DNA of 64,000 nucleotides, from the NCBI RefSeq assembly GCF_000007665.1, contig NC_006087.1, positions 1,302,001 through 1,366,000 on the forward strand, given 5' to 3'. Position numbers and translations under genes: made by a program. The notes beneath the pieces are model-generated. The model saw only the letters and a program-made list of their open reading frames with translations, did no database searches and had not been told where the DNA came from. The DNA comes from Leifsonia xyli subsp. xyli str. CTCB07 (GTDB taxonomy: Bacteria > Actinomycetota > Actinomycetes > Actinomycetales > Microbacteriaceae). Shown here one piece after another: positions 39,013-48,344 of the stretch. How positions within the stretch are numbered: the stretch's first letter is position 1; the number at the start of each line of letters is the position of its first letter.

Positions 39013-39681
39013 ATGCCCAAAATTGGAAGCCTCCACACATTGGGAGCCTTCAACCATGTGATGGAAAAGTTCATGGACGATCCACGTCTGGCCCAATTCG
39101 GCCAATTCACCCCCGAAGGCACCCTGCAACCCGGGTACGGTGACCACTACCTATTCTTCGTCGGCCGTGATGACATCCACAGCATCCTCCTCAACATCCT
39201 GCAAGCCGAGACCCTCGCGTTCCGGCTGAACATGTTCGGGTACGACGACGACGAACTCAACCAGGCGATCATCGCCCTCATCCGCCGCCCCGGCGTCTTC
39301 GTCCAAGGCACCCTTGACCGGTCCCAAGCAGCCGGTGTCCACGAAAAACGCATCCTCGAAGCAAACGCCACCACACCCGAATGGTCATCTTCATTCGCTA
39401 TCGGGCAATCCGAAACCCACCAAATCAGTCACACCAAAGGCGGCGTACTCGCCGGGCAAGGCATCGGCTTCGAAGGATCAACTAACTGGTCAGCCTCCGC
39501 TGAAGGCACCAGCATCAGTCTGAAAGCCGACGTGGCCAACCCGCCCGGGTTCAAAGCCCAAAACAACACCCTCCTGCTGTCCACGAACCCTGTCTACCTG
39601 GTCCGGTTCACAGCCCGCCTCGACGCCGAACACCGTATCGCCGTGCAACAGCAAGCAACCCACAAAACCAAAGCCCCCTAA
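39013..39681 (+). CDS. Phospholipase D-like protein with a single HxK motif
   Basis: A 222-residue protein. The segment QISHTKGGVLAGQGIGFEGS followed by TNWS fits the PLD-superfamily HxKxxxxx...GSxN active-site pattern (about residues 138-160). The preceding region (DDIHSILLNILQAETLAFRL, then ALIRRPGVFVQGTLDRSQAA) resembles PLD-like nuclease domains. The usual Asp after HxK is not obvious. With one HKD motif it would have to work as a dimer, like Nuc or BfiI-type endonucleases. Codon use with few GC3-extreme runs suggests transfer. The ATG at 39013 lacks a strong ribosome site. Confidence 0.6.
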   Translation: MPKIGSLHTLGAFNHVMEKFMDDPRLAQFGQFTPEGTLQPGYGDHYLFFVGRDDIHSILLNILQAETLAFRLNMFGYDDDELNQAIIALIRRPGVFVQGTLDRSQAAGVHEKRILEANATTPEWSSSFAIGQSETHQISHTKGGVLAGQGIGFEGSTNWSASAEGTSISLKADVANPPGFKAQNNTLLLSTNPVYLVRFTARLDAEHRIAVQQQATHKTKAP

Positions 39682-40181
39682 ACACGTCGACGGTCCGCGT
39701 CAGAACGGGTTTTCATCGCGATTCCGAACTCGAACTCCTTACTGCTCCTCCAAGCGCGCTCCGACCGATCTGGATTCTCTCGGGTCTGACGGCATCGTCC
39801 ACACGGACGATATCGAGGCGACCGGCGAGAAGCGGCCCTCCCCCTCGACCACCTCCCGCATAAGAACGGCGGCGACCGGAAGGCTGGCTAAAACCGAATC
39901 TGCCAAGCCCAGGACAAACCTGCCCCGCCCGGCACAGCTTCCGGTTGTGCCGGGCGGGGCAGGGGTTTGCTGTCTGGAGAGCGAAAATGGCGGCATCCCC
40001 TCAGACTGGGCCAGAACATTGGCGGTCGTGACTACGGGACAGTCCGTACCCGCGACCGCCAATGGGATACACAGAAGAGAACTTTGTCTCAGAATCCGAC
40101 ACTTCGGTATCAGGCTAGAGCTGAAGATACGAGAGCACTTTCCTCACAAAAACGCATCATGAGCACTCTTCGCTGGCCCTA
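39682..40181. other. Intergenic stretch with one strong hairpin
   Basis: About 500 bp between the PLD-like gene and the protease gene. I see no credible coding region on either strand. The only clear structure is the 18-bp-arm hairpin at 39919-39963. The flanks are lower in GC than the core genome, as is the protease locus that follows. Confidence 0.5.
39919..39963. terminator. Strong 18-bp stem-loop
   Basis: CCTGCCCCGCCCGGCACA (39919-39936) pairs perfectly with TGTGCCGGGCGGGGCAGG (39946-39963) over a 9-nt loop. The flanking AAA and GGTTT are suggestive but not a clean T tract. It may be a bidirectional terminator between the PLD-like gene and the minus-strand protease locus. Confidence 0.5.
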
Positions 40182-41136
40182 TCAGTCAGGCGGAGCCAGA
40201 TAATAGCCGCTATTGGTTTCGAGCATAAACTGCCCCGCACTGATATAAGTCATGGTTACCTCATGAGTCTCATCGTCCACAAGATTCGAACCAACAACTC
40301 CATAAACAATACCGTCTTTATAAACCGGTTCTCCTGAATCACCATCTTCAATTTGCTGATTCACCGTTGTCCTGGCCCCGTGCTCACCGGCTTCCCGGAT
40401 CTCGCCGTCGGGAATCCCCGCAATCCTCCAGGTACAGTTCACACCCGTCCAAGCGCCGCTGGTGCAGAAATCCTCCACTCCCGCGGGGGGCTCCGTCTCG
40501 GAAATCAGTGATGGGAACGGCCCCCAAGCCCACGCACTCGGAGAGTGTCTGTCAACACCCGTCCCACAGCGCGCGGTTCAGAGCGCAAAATAAAGTTGCA
40601 GTGGATGCCAGCCGACGGGGCGGTGCAATGAACACTCTCACGAACCACTGGCAAAACACGGATGAGCAGCAGATCGGATATCGACAACTTCCAGACAACC
40701 TCACCGGTATTGGTCCCTCCCACCCTCACGATGTCGCCCATGTTGCCGCAGTGACCCGCGGTGACCACATAGCGGATCGCCCGCCGGTAAGCGGTGATGT
40801 TCGCGAAGAAACCCCTCTTCTTCACCACAAAACCTGCCGTACATAGATGATTCCGATTATTTCCCTGGGGGAAAATCAACGCTGTTCCCCCCCCCCCCCC
40901 CCCATCACAGGGGTGTACTGACGTTGCGGCTCAATCGCGGAAGCGGACAGCGCGGAGGAGAGAACCAAAACCGCCACCAAAGCCATCGTCGTCACCGTCT
41001 TCAAAACCCGACCTCGAGCCCGCCCCGAATGGTCGGAAGAACGCCCAGTGAGTTCCGAAGACTGTTGCCGAGATGCGGACCAAGACCCGCTGAAAACCCG
41101 GCTCAGAAAGACATTATTCCGCATGAGAACAGTCAC
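40182..41136 (-). pseudogene. Secreted chymotrypsin-like serine protease (Pat-1/Chp-like), split by two frameshifts
   Basis: The gene begins with a GTG at 41136 that overlaps the stop of the upstream secreted-protein gene. Piece 1 has a signal peptide (VTTMALVAVLVLSSALSASA) and ends after YTPVMGGGGG at the poly-G tract 40887-40903. Piece 2, in the next frame, has the His motif CTAGFVVKK...YVVTAGHCG and the Asp region SISDLLLIRV. After about 40520 the frame changes again to SLISETEPPAGVEDFCTSGA and the Ser motif DGDSGEPVYKDG, ending at 40182. All catalytic residues exist but in three frames. The Cys pattern and GDSGEPV resemble the Pat-1/Chp proteases of Clavibacter; that match is from memory and needs a search. 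Adding one G to the tract rejoins pieces 1 and 2. Confidence 0.8.
40887..40903. repeat. Homopolymer tract of 17 C (G on coding strand)
   Basis: Seventeen consecutive C on the plus strand, lying in the minus-strand protease gene between the signal peptide and the catalytic domain. Eighteen or fifteen G on the coding strand would keep signal peptide and His-containing domain in one frame; seventeen does not. Confidence 0.95.
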
Positions 41137-41768
41137 AATCCCGTCCCAGGATCAATGGGCTGGGAATGATTCACGTCTTCCTGCACAGCCTCATCAATGC
41201 CTGCAACAACAGGGAAGACCATGTCTGGGGTGACCCTCAGGCTCAGAACTGCTACCTGACCGTCCGCTCGGAAGAACGTCTTGACGGCGGCCCCCCTCGC
41301 GTCGAACGCCCAGGGGGGCCGCAACGCGCCGACCGCACTGGCATTGTCGTCAACGAAAGCGATGCCACCGTCCCGGAAACCCGCGGCCTTAATACCTGCC
41401 GGAAGCGCCACCTGGAATCGATACTCCTGCGGAGCGTTTGCTGATGGCACGCTAATCAGCGTCTGCATACCATCTGCTGTCTCAAAGGTACTGAGAACAG
41501 ATCCTCCTACCTCAGTAGAGCCCATCGCATTCCCGACACCATGTAAAAGGTTCGCAGGAACACCCGCGGTATCGACGACTTTGCCCGTCACCGTGCCAGG
41601 AAGGTCAAAAGAAAAATTATCATCAGACTGATCATCCGTAACTGAGTGACGAACGGTGCTCGCCTGCGCACCCGAAACCATCGCAGCGGACACGCCGCAC
41701 ACTCCCGCAACCGCGAGAAACACGGCCACAGCCACGAGAGCAACCCGCCCCCTCCTTAACCCATGCAA
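41133..41768 (-). CDS. Secreted hypothetical protein upstream of the protease
   Basis: A 211-residue protein starting at a TTG (41768) with AAGGAG eight bases before it. A signal peptide (VALVAVAVFLAVAGVCGVSA, cleaved near AQA-STV) is followed by an extracytoplasmic domain (FDLPGTVTGKVVDTAGVPAN, then VALPAGIKAAGFRDGGIAFV). No family is recognised. Its stop codon overlaps the GTG of the protease gene by three bases, so the two are translationally coupled and probably functionally linked, for example as protease and chaperone, inhibitor or substrate. The frame is intact although the protease is broken. Confidence 0.6.
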   Translation of the reverse strand: MHGLRRGRVALVAVAVFLAVAGVCGVSAAMVSGAQASTVRHSVTDDQSDDNFSFDLPGTVTGKVVDTAGVPANLLHGVGNAMGSTEVGGSVLSTFETADGMQTLISVPSANAPQEYRFQVALPAGIKAAGFRDGGIAFVDDNASAVGALRPPWAFDARGAAVKTFFRADGQVAVLSLRVTPDMVFPVVAGIDEAVQEDVNHSQPIDPGTGL

Positions 41769-42100
41769 TATAAGAACTCCTTCCCCAAAAGAACCAGAAC
41801 GCCGGCCAGCCGACTCCGATGCGCTGAATATCCCACCCCACCACCCCCACTGCAAGAAGGAAAACCCCAAGTTTCTTGGAGGACCAGTTCGAACCGTCCC
41901 AGCCGGGGCGACAAGTCCTCCGTTTCGGGCGACAGGGAAGGATGCAGGCCCGGCTTAGCTACGGCGCGTGGTAGACCTCTCCACCAAGGGATACGACGGC
42001 CGCCCGCGCGAGCACCCCCACGAACGCGAGAGCGAGGACTCGCTTGTTTATGGCGCTGATCGTGCATCCACCGACAGACGAGGCGCTGCCTCTCATGGGG
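41769..42100. other. Intergenic stretch before tRNA-Arg
   Basis: About 330 bp between the secreted-protein gene and tRNA-Arg. No coding region is convincing on either strand. It probably contains the promoter of the minus-strand protease operon, but no clear -10/-35 pair stands out. Confidence 0.45.
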
Positions 42101-42173
<73 letters not shown>

Positions 42174-42428
42174 GACCGATTTAGTCTAGGCGGTCAGCGT
42201 CCTCTCTCCAGCCAGCCGACCGCGAAGCGGGACGAGGATGCGGGGAAGCTGTCCATCGCCGAGCGGATGCGGTCCTCACTTGGGAGCACGTAAGCGTTCA
42301 TCGGACGCACCTTTCTGCCCCGCCACTCGGGGCAGGCTCCAACCTGGTGCGGTTTTGTGCTGCTCGATGTACTGAGTTCCATCCATCCGGGTGCTGAAAT
42401 CGAGGCTGCCACAGGGACGCTACTGCTC

Positions 42429-43038
42429 ATGAAGTTTCGCAACGTTTTGACTCGCAGCATCGTGACAATCGATGGCAACGTTCTCCCTCGTCGTCGCAAT
42501 TCCTATGGCGGCCGCCGCGAGCACCAGTGACATCGCAGCCTCAAAGATCGGTGGCGCGACCAAATCCAGCGGTTCGATTCTCACGGCCGGATCGGTGACA
42601 AGCGATGTCACGGTGGATTCGCCTGCTGAGGGCGCCACCGTGGGGACAACAGTCACACTGAGTGGAACCGGACCAAGCAGTTCTCCCATCACCGTATTGC
42701 CCAGTTATTACCCGAAAGACCAGTTCGGTTTGCCAACCGGGAGGAGCGTGACGACCGAACCCTCCGGTCAATGGTCGATCACCTTCACGAACGTCCCTGT
42801 CGACAAACAGACTTTCACGGTGCGATGGGAAAAAACCTGGAACACAGACGGTTACATTTACCGTTCTGTCACCGTCGAACCAGCTCCGATCCCGACTCCG
42901 TTGGTGTCCTGGTGTTCACCGATCTTCGTGGGGTTGGCCGCGACTGTGGCCGGTCTGGTGTGGCTCTGTCGGGCGCGGTCGAGAGGCTGGCGCTTTCGTC
43001 GTGGATCTCCCGCTTACACACATAGTCTTCGCCCTTGA
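42429..43038 (+). pseudogene. Secreted protein with C-terminal membrane anchor, frameshifted in the signal peptide
   Basis: The ATG at 42429 gives MKFRNVLTRSIVTI, a typical basic signal-peptide start. The hydrophobic part and the rest are in another frame from about 42470 (ATFSLVVAIPMAAAASTSDI). The mature part has a beta-sandwich-like region (VDSPAEGATVGTTVTLSGTG, then GQWSITFTNVPVDKQTFTVR). It ends with Pro-rich PAPIPTPLVSW, a hydrophobic helix (IFVGLAATVAGLVWL) and a basic tail (CRARSRGWRFRRG). This tripartite tail is of the kind recognised by sorting enzymes. With the exosortase gene 1.5 kb away it is a candidate substrate, but no known sorting motif is certain. Confidence 0.5.
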
Positions 43039-43443
43039 TAGGATCCCGATCCTCCTGACCGGACACCACCAAGGGTCGGGACAATGCTCCGATCTTCGCT
43101 GGATCCATTGACAGCCTTCTGCGGGGAGCACGTCTTCCTTGGCGAATGAGAGACGGGTGCTGGAGATCTTCTTCGCACCTCCAGCCAGCACACGCCAGAC
43201 GCCGTTGACGCGCAGGCCACGGTCGATCGCACTCCGCGACCTCCTTTCCCGCAGAGACAGGACTCTCTGATCACGAGAGCACGGGTGGCCTGCGCGACAG
43301 GGACATCACCGGCGCTTGGTACTCTCCGCGCCCACCGCTGAACGTCAGGCCTGCTCGGCGTCCCCCTGGCTCGGAGTTCGGTGTCCCGCACTCACACCAC
43401 CGTGCTGGATCGCTGGCCAGCACCGTCGTCGAAAGGAATACCT
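43039..43443. other. Intergenic stretch upstream of the broken epimerase gene
   Basis: About 400 bp with no recognisable gene. Several short frames exist on both strands, but none has a motif or ribosome site that I can support. It may contain eroded mobile DNA. Confidence 0.4.
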
Positions 43444-44529
43444 ATGAGCCGGATCGCCGTTGTGGTCGGAACCCGACCCGAGATCGTGAAGCTTGCATTG
43501 CTCATCAAGAAGCTGGGCCCGCACGCCTGGGTCGTGCATAGTGGCCAGCATTACGACCGTGAGCTGTTCGGGCAGCTACTTTAGCAGTTCGAACTGCAAC
43601 CCCCGCAGGTTTCGCTGGTGCAGCCGCCCGTTCGCTCGCGCGGCGATCAGATCGGATCGATGACGATCGCCCTCACCCACGAGTTCATGATCGACCACCC
43701 CGATGCCGTCATCGTGCAGGGAGACACCAACATCGTGAATGCGGCCGTTCAAGCGGCAAGCTACCTCGGTATACCGGTGATACACGTAGAAGCGGGCTTG
43801 CGTTCCCGCGACCGTGACATGCCGGAGGAGTCCAACCGCATCATCGCCGATGCCCTGGCCGATCGACATTGCGCTCCGACGCTCCTGAACGTGCAGAACT
43901 TTCAGAACGAGGGCATTCCCTCAACGAACATCTCTCTGACAGGAAACACCGTAGTGGAGACCGTTATGCACAACCCTCGGCCGCTCTCCGGAAACCAAGG
44001 ACCGCCAGGATGTCGTTTCACCGCAAGACAACTACGTGCTCGCGACCATTCACCGGCCGGAGAACACTGACAGCGCCGACGCACTTGCCCGGGTACTGCG
44101 TGGTCTTCGGCAGATCGATTCGGAGGTGCTGTTCGTTGCGCACCCACGCACTCGCGCGGCGATCAAGAGGTTCCGGCTCGATGAGGAACTCGTCGGCATC
44201 CGCGTGATTCCCTCGGTGATTACGGCCAGTTCCTGCGACTGGCATCTCATGCGCGGCTGCTGGTCTCGGACTTCGGCGTCCTCCAAGAGGAGTGTACTGT
44301 GCTGAAGAAGCTGCTGGTCGTGGTGCGACGTTCCACGGAACGGCCCGAGTCGATGGATGCCGGGTTCGCACGGCTGGTGACGACTTCACTGGATATCGCA
44401 GAAACGGCACAGAGCATGCTCGCCGACACCGAGCTCACCAAGCGCCTGCGCGAGACGCCCTCCCCTTATGGAGACGGAACAGCTAGTGCCCGGATCGCCG
44501 ATCTCGCCCTCGAACTGGCGAAGGGATGA
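43444..44529 (+). pseudogene. wecB: UDP-N-acetylglucosamine 2-epimerase, with one nonsense codon and two frameshifts
   Basis: The ATG at 43444 (GAAAGGA upstream) begins SRIAVVVGTRPEIVKLALLI then HSGQHYDRELFGQL. A TAG at 43582-43584 follows. The same frame continues with AVIVQGDTNIVNAAVQAASY and IPVIHVEAGLRSRDRDMPEE, SNRIIADALAD. A frameshift near 44000-44030 moves to [20 protein letters not shown]. Another near 44220 moves to the C-terminal [20 protein letters not shown] and ERPE, ending at 44527-44529. The enzyme would have made UDP-ManNAc for a surface polysaccharide. It is clearly dead. Its stop overlaps the exosortase start (ATGA), showing they were one operon. Confidence 0.9.
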
Positions 44530-45155
44530 ACCTCTTCGAGCTGCCCGCGCCCACTCCGCACGGTAACCGCCCGCCAAACCAAATCCCGCGTCAGGACCAT
44601 CGGATGCGAACCCGCCAACACAAGAAGAGGACCCTCGACCGTTTCGTCCGTGCCCTCGTCCTCGGGGTGGGAACGCTGGCTTGCCTGGTGATGGCGACGC
44701 ACCTTGACGAGATTCAGTCGTGGGAGGCGCAGCTGACGACGATGCTACTGCGTCCGTGGACGGGGGGAACCTCGTTCTCACGTCGCGACGTCTACTTCGT
44801 GCCGATTGGCTCCACAGGAATCATCGGATTCCAGGTCACCCCAGAATGCTCCGTGGCCCTGATGGGCCTGCCCTTGCTGATTGTTTCAGTCATCATCCTG
44901 CAGTTCCCCCGAGTGCAGTGGACTTGCTGGTGTCTCGGTACAGCAGCAACCGCGCCGATCATCCTGGTCGCCAACCAGGTGCGCTTGCTCACCGTTGTGG
45001 CGTTCACTGTCTCGTGGGCGCACAACGGCTATGAGATCGTCGGCACCGTGATCGGGTTGGCTGGCTTTGTGGCGGCGCTCCTCGTTCTCGTCGGTGTCAC
45101 CACCCGGCGCAGAGAGGCCGCACCAACGCCCGAACGGAGACGGTCTTGGCCGTGA
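44526..45155 (+). CDS. Exosortase/archaeosortase family protein
   Basis: A 209-residue polytopic membrane protein. It has the signature arrangement of the family: a Cys in FQVTPECSVALMGLP (about residue 107), an Arg in VANQVRLLTVVAF (about 157), and a His in WAHNGYEIVGTVIG (about 170). Each is at the end of a transmembrane helix, matching the Cys-Arg-His triad of these transpeptidase-like sorting enzymes. About five hydrophobic helices are visible (start LVLGVGTLACLVMATHL). It overlaps the broken epimerase gene by four bases and precedes a broken glycosyltransferase. Exosortases process C-terminal anchor signals of exported proteins and often sit in exopolysaccharide loci. The frame is intact, unlike its neighbours. 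Confidence 0.75.
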   Translation: MNLFELPAPTPHGNRPPNQIPRQDHRMRTRQHKKRTLDRFVRALVLGVGTLACLVMATHLDEIQSWEAQLTTMLLRPWTGGTSFSRRDVYFVPIGSTGIIGFQVTPECSVALMGLPLLIVSVIILQFPRVQWTCWCLGTAATAPIILVANQVRLLTVVAFTVSWAHNGYEIVGTVIGLAGFVAALLVLVGVTTRRREAAPTPERRRSWP

Positions 45156-45191
45156 CGAAGACGAGCGCTCGCACGTGACGGGTCCGCTCTG

Positions 45192-46536
45192 ATGACTCTT
45201 GCGTTGGGCAGCGTCTCCACGTTTCTTGTCGTGACCTTACTCTCCTACGTCATCCTTATCTCGTTCTCTTTCATGCGGCTTAATCGGGAGAGACCTGGAG
45301 ACGCCGGGACCTTCCAATGGCATCTGTGCATCCCCTGCCGAGACGAAGGCGCCGTGATCGGCACGACGATTGAACGAGCACGCAAAACCTTCCCTGATGT
45401 ACACATCTGGGTCATTGATGACGATAGCGATGACGACACCCTCGCGATCGCGCAAAGGTGGGCGATCAAGCACCCCCAGGTGCATGTGGTCGCTCGCCGC
45501 CGCCCCGCCGCCCGTCTCGGAAAAGGAGCCGCGCTGAACGCCGCCTACCGTCTGCTGGACGCATGGCTCCCTTCGTCTACCGACCGTCATCGTGTGCGTG
45601 CTCGATGCGGACGGCGTGATGGCCCGGAACGCATTCGCTGCGGTGAGTGGCGACAACGCCTTCGGCGACGATTGCGTCGGCGCAGTTCAGATCTCGGTGT
45701 GGATGAAGAACCGAACAGACACCCGCCCGCTTCCCCAAGCCGGCCGAGTGCGCAATGCTTTCGCCCGGTACCTCATCCGAATGCAGGATCTGGAGTTTCG
45801 GTCCGTCATCGTTGGCATGCAAGCCTTTCGTGGACGCACCGGCACGGTGAGCCTGGGTGGCAACGGCCAGTTCACCCGGCTTTCCGCCCTCGATGTTATC
45901 GATCAGCGATATGGCGAGCCCTGGCACGGTTCCTTATTGGAGGACTATGAACTTGGTGTGCACGTTATCCTCGCCGGCTACAAGATCCGACACATCGACG
46001 AGACGCATGTCTCGCAGGAAGCGCTGCCCTCACTGCGGCGTTTGCTGACCCAGCGCACCAGATGGACCCAGGGAAACATCCAATGCCTGAAATACATCCA
46101 TCAGATCATTCGATCACCACGTTTCCAGTCCGCAGGCGTTCTCTAGAGCTGCTACTACCTCCTCCTCCCGTTCATGCAGATGCTGGGCATGCTGGTATGG
46201 GCGACTTTCCTCATTCTGAGCACGGCGCCGGCGTTCCAACACCTCACCTCGTCGACCTTCTCCGCCGTGAACGCGGTGGAATTCTGCATTCTCATCTGCA
46301 TAGTGGGTGTCAGCCCCTTCGCGATATGGGGTTTGCTGTACAAGATCCGCTGCGACAAGCCCATCTCCTGGCCCACCGCCGCTCTCTACGGAATCGGACA
46401 CTGGGTATATGTCGGCCAGATCTACATCACCCTATGCCGCGCTTTCTGACGCATCGCAACACGACGAAATGGATGGTTGAAAACCTGCAGAAACGAAGAG
46501 AACCTCACAGCCAGCCCCATCGCAAAAGACTACTAA
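45192..46536 (+). pseudogene. Membrane glycosyltransferase family 2, one frameshift and internal stops
   Basis: The ATG at 45192 starts with a membrane helix (TFLVVTLLSYVILISFSFMR) and a GT2 domain (WHLCIPCRDEGAVIGTTIER, VWVIDD-type motif WVIDDDSDDDTLAIAQRW). After about 45580 the frame changes to VCVLDADGVMARNAFAAVSG, GGNGQFTRLSALDVIDQRYG, LLEDYELGVHVI and the QRTRWTQGN (Q/RxxRW) motif. A TAG at 46144-46146 interrupts. The frame then continues through C-terminal helices to a TGA at 46447-46449 and to a TAA at 46534-46536. Intact, it would be a processive or lipid-linked GT2 of about 448 residues, likely assembling a surface glycan. Confidence 0.85.
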
Positions 46537-46573
46537 AAAAGCTGAATACGATCGGTTTCTCCGAAATGTCGCC

Positions 46574-48343
46574 ATGTTCTTATTCAAAAATGAGTTGAAT
46601 ATCCTGACTCAGGCCGTACGCGATGGGCGCTCCGCTCAAATCCTGGCGACTTCGGGGATGGGGGCGAGCACCGTTCTCAGCCGGTTGGTGAAACAGCTTG
46701 AGGCCGAGGGATACGCGGTCATTCGTTTCAACGGCAGGTCCTACGCCGTGGACATCGATTTCTTTCCGTTCTATGAAGCGGGGATCTTCCCGGGCACTCC
46801 GAACGCAACGCGCAACGCAACGCGCACTGTGGGCGGTATCATTGACGTGATCTCTGATGATCTCATCGCTCACCAGCGCCGCGTCGTCGTTCTCGACGGA
46901 ATCGATTTCATGGACGGTCCAACGCTGAGCGTTTTGCAGGCGGTGCTGCAGCGCACCGCCACACCCACAGTTTTCTCCCAGTCACGCGGATTTCACGCCC
47001 TCAAAAGCGCGAAAATCAATTACACCTTGCACCCCGGTCTGCGGGTCGAACTTCGTCCGATCAATTATGCGGCCACGGTCCTCCTCGTGCAGGAGAGTCT
47101 CGGAGGGGCACCGAGCCTGGAGATCATCTCCCAAATCTATACGAAGTCCGGGGGTATCACCGGGCTCATTCTCGCGCTCTCCAACGGAGCCCGGTTAGCG
47201 GAACTCATCACGTTGTCGAACGGCAGATGGTCTATGAGGGCTTCGAATCTCTGGAGCCCCCTCGCGGAGGCGTGGCTTGAATCTGCGATGACACCGCTCG
47301 GTCTGAACGAACTCGAAGCGCTCGAAGACCTCGCTTTCGCACATCGATCTGGAAAAAAGGCATGTGCCCTGCCTCCGCTTCCCATCCTGCGACAGCTGAA
47401 GGCGATGGGGTTCCTCACTGTGTACGGTATGCGTGAGACTGCGGCCTATGGGCTCCAGCCGCCTGCTCTGTACGACTACTTCGGCAGCACTGCCGGAGAG
47501 TCGGCACGCATCGAGAAGGGCGAGCCGGTTTCCCCAGCGGGTGCCCTGGGCGCCTTTGATTCTGTCTTCTCTTCCGTCCAGGCACATCGCAACAACATGC
47601 AGCGCGCCGCCCTCGCGACGCAGCTCGACTGGCAGCGAGAGCCCACGGTCACACGCGCGCTGGACTACCTGGGCGTGCTGATGCGCTCCCCGACAAGCGA
47701 CCACGTTATCCGCGGAGTGTTCGAGCAGACCCAACTCGAGACGGCAGTCGACGCGGCCGAGGCTTTCGACTACGAGTTCCTCCGGATGACCTGGGCTCAG
47801 ACCGTCCGGTACGAGTGCCCGTCGGTCGCCGCCGAGGGGCCCGATCTGGCAAATTTCCTGAGCCTGTATACGGAGTGGACCGAGACCCTAAGGATCTTTT
47901 TCGAGCTCATCATGGTGGGACCGCAGCCGGTAACGGATCGCTTCGAGAGGGTGACAAGTAGACCTTCGCGATACCAGGGTCTGATCTGCTGATCGCAACC
48001 TACGCGTACGCCAATCTGGTCGCGGGTCATTTCGACGAAGCCCACGCATGGGCCGAGAGTATCCCCTCGTCGCGCTTGCACGTCGTCAACCGGTGCCGTA
48101 GCTTCGTCCGTTCCCTCGTCCGCTTCGGCCGCGGCGACACCCCGGCGGCGCTGTCCGCCAGCCAAGAGTCGCTCGACGAAGCGCTGGCCCTGCTGGACCA
48201 CAGCGCGATCCTGCTGCATTCGTACGTTCGCGTGCTCGCCCTCCTCGATTCCGGTCGGTGGAGGGAGGCACTCAAGATCATCGATCAGGCCCTTGCCTAC
48301 GGAGCGCCCAGCCCCATCGAAGCCGGCCTCTATAAAGCTCTTC
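46574..48343 (+). pseudogene. STAND/LuxR-type ATPase regulator, frameshifted and truncated
   Basis: The ATG at 46574 begins an ATPase domain. The P-loop is degenerate: ILATSGMGASTVLSRL has Ala where the Walker A Lys should be. A Walker B-like RVVVLDGIDFMDG follows at about residue 100-112. The frame ends at 47990-47992, but helical-repeat sequence continues in another frame (LLIATYAYANLVAGHFDEAH, LLHSYVRVLALLDSGRWREA) to about 48343. There it runs into the antisense of the VbhA-like gene. No DNA-binding helix-turn-helix remains, so the C-terminus is lost. It resembles the large actinobacterial LuxR-family regulators. Confidence 0.65.
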
Positions 48344-48344
48344 T

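Noticed and set aside
42194..42301. A 35-codon minus-strand frame next to tRNA-Arg (MNAYVLPSEDRIRSAMDSFP...)
   Set aside because: It has a weak ribosome site but is too short and without family match to support as a gene; it may be the start of a truncated gene.
47797..48344. C-terminal extension of the VbhA-like frame
   Set aside because: It is exactly antisense to the STAND regulator remnant, so it is run-through after loss of the native stop, not native protein.
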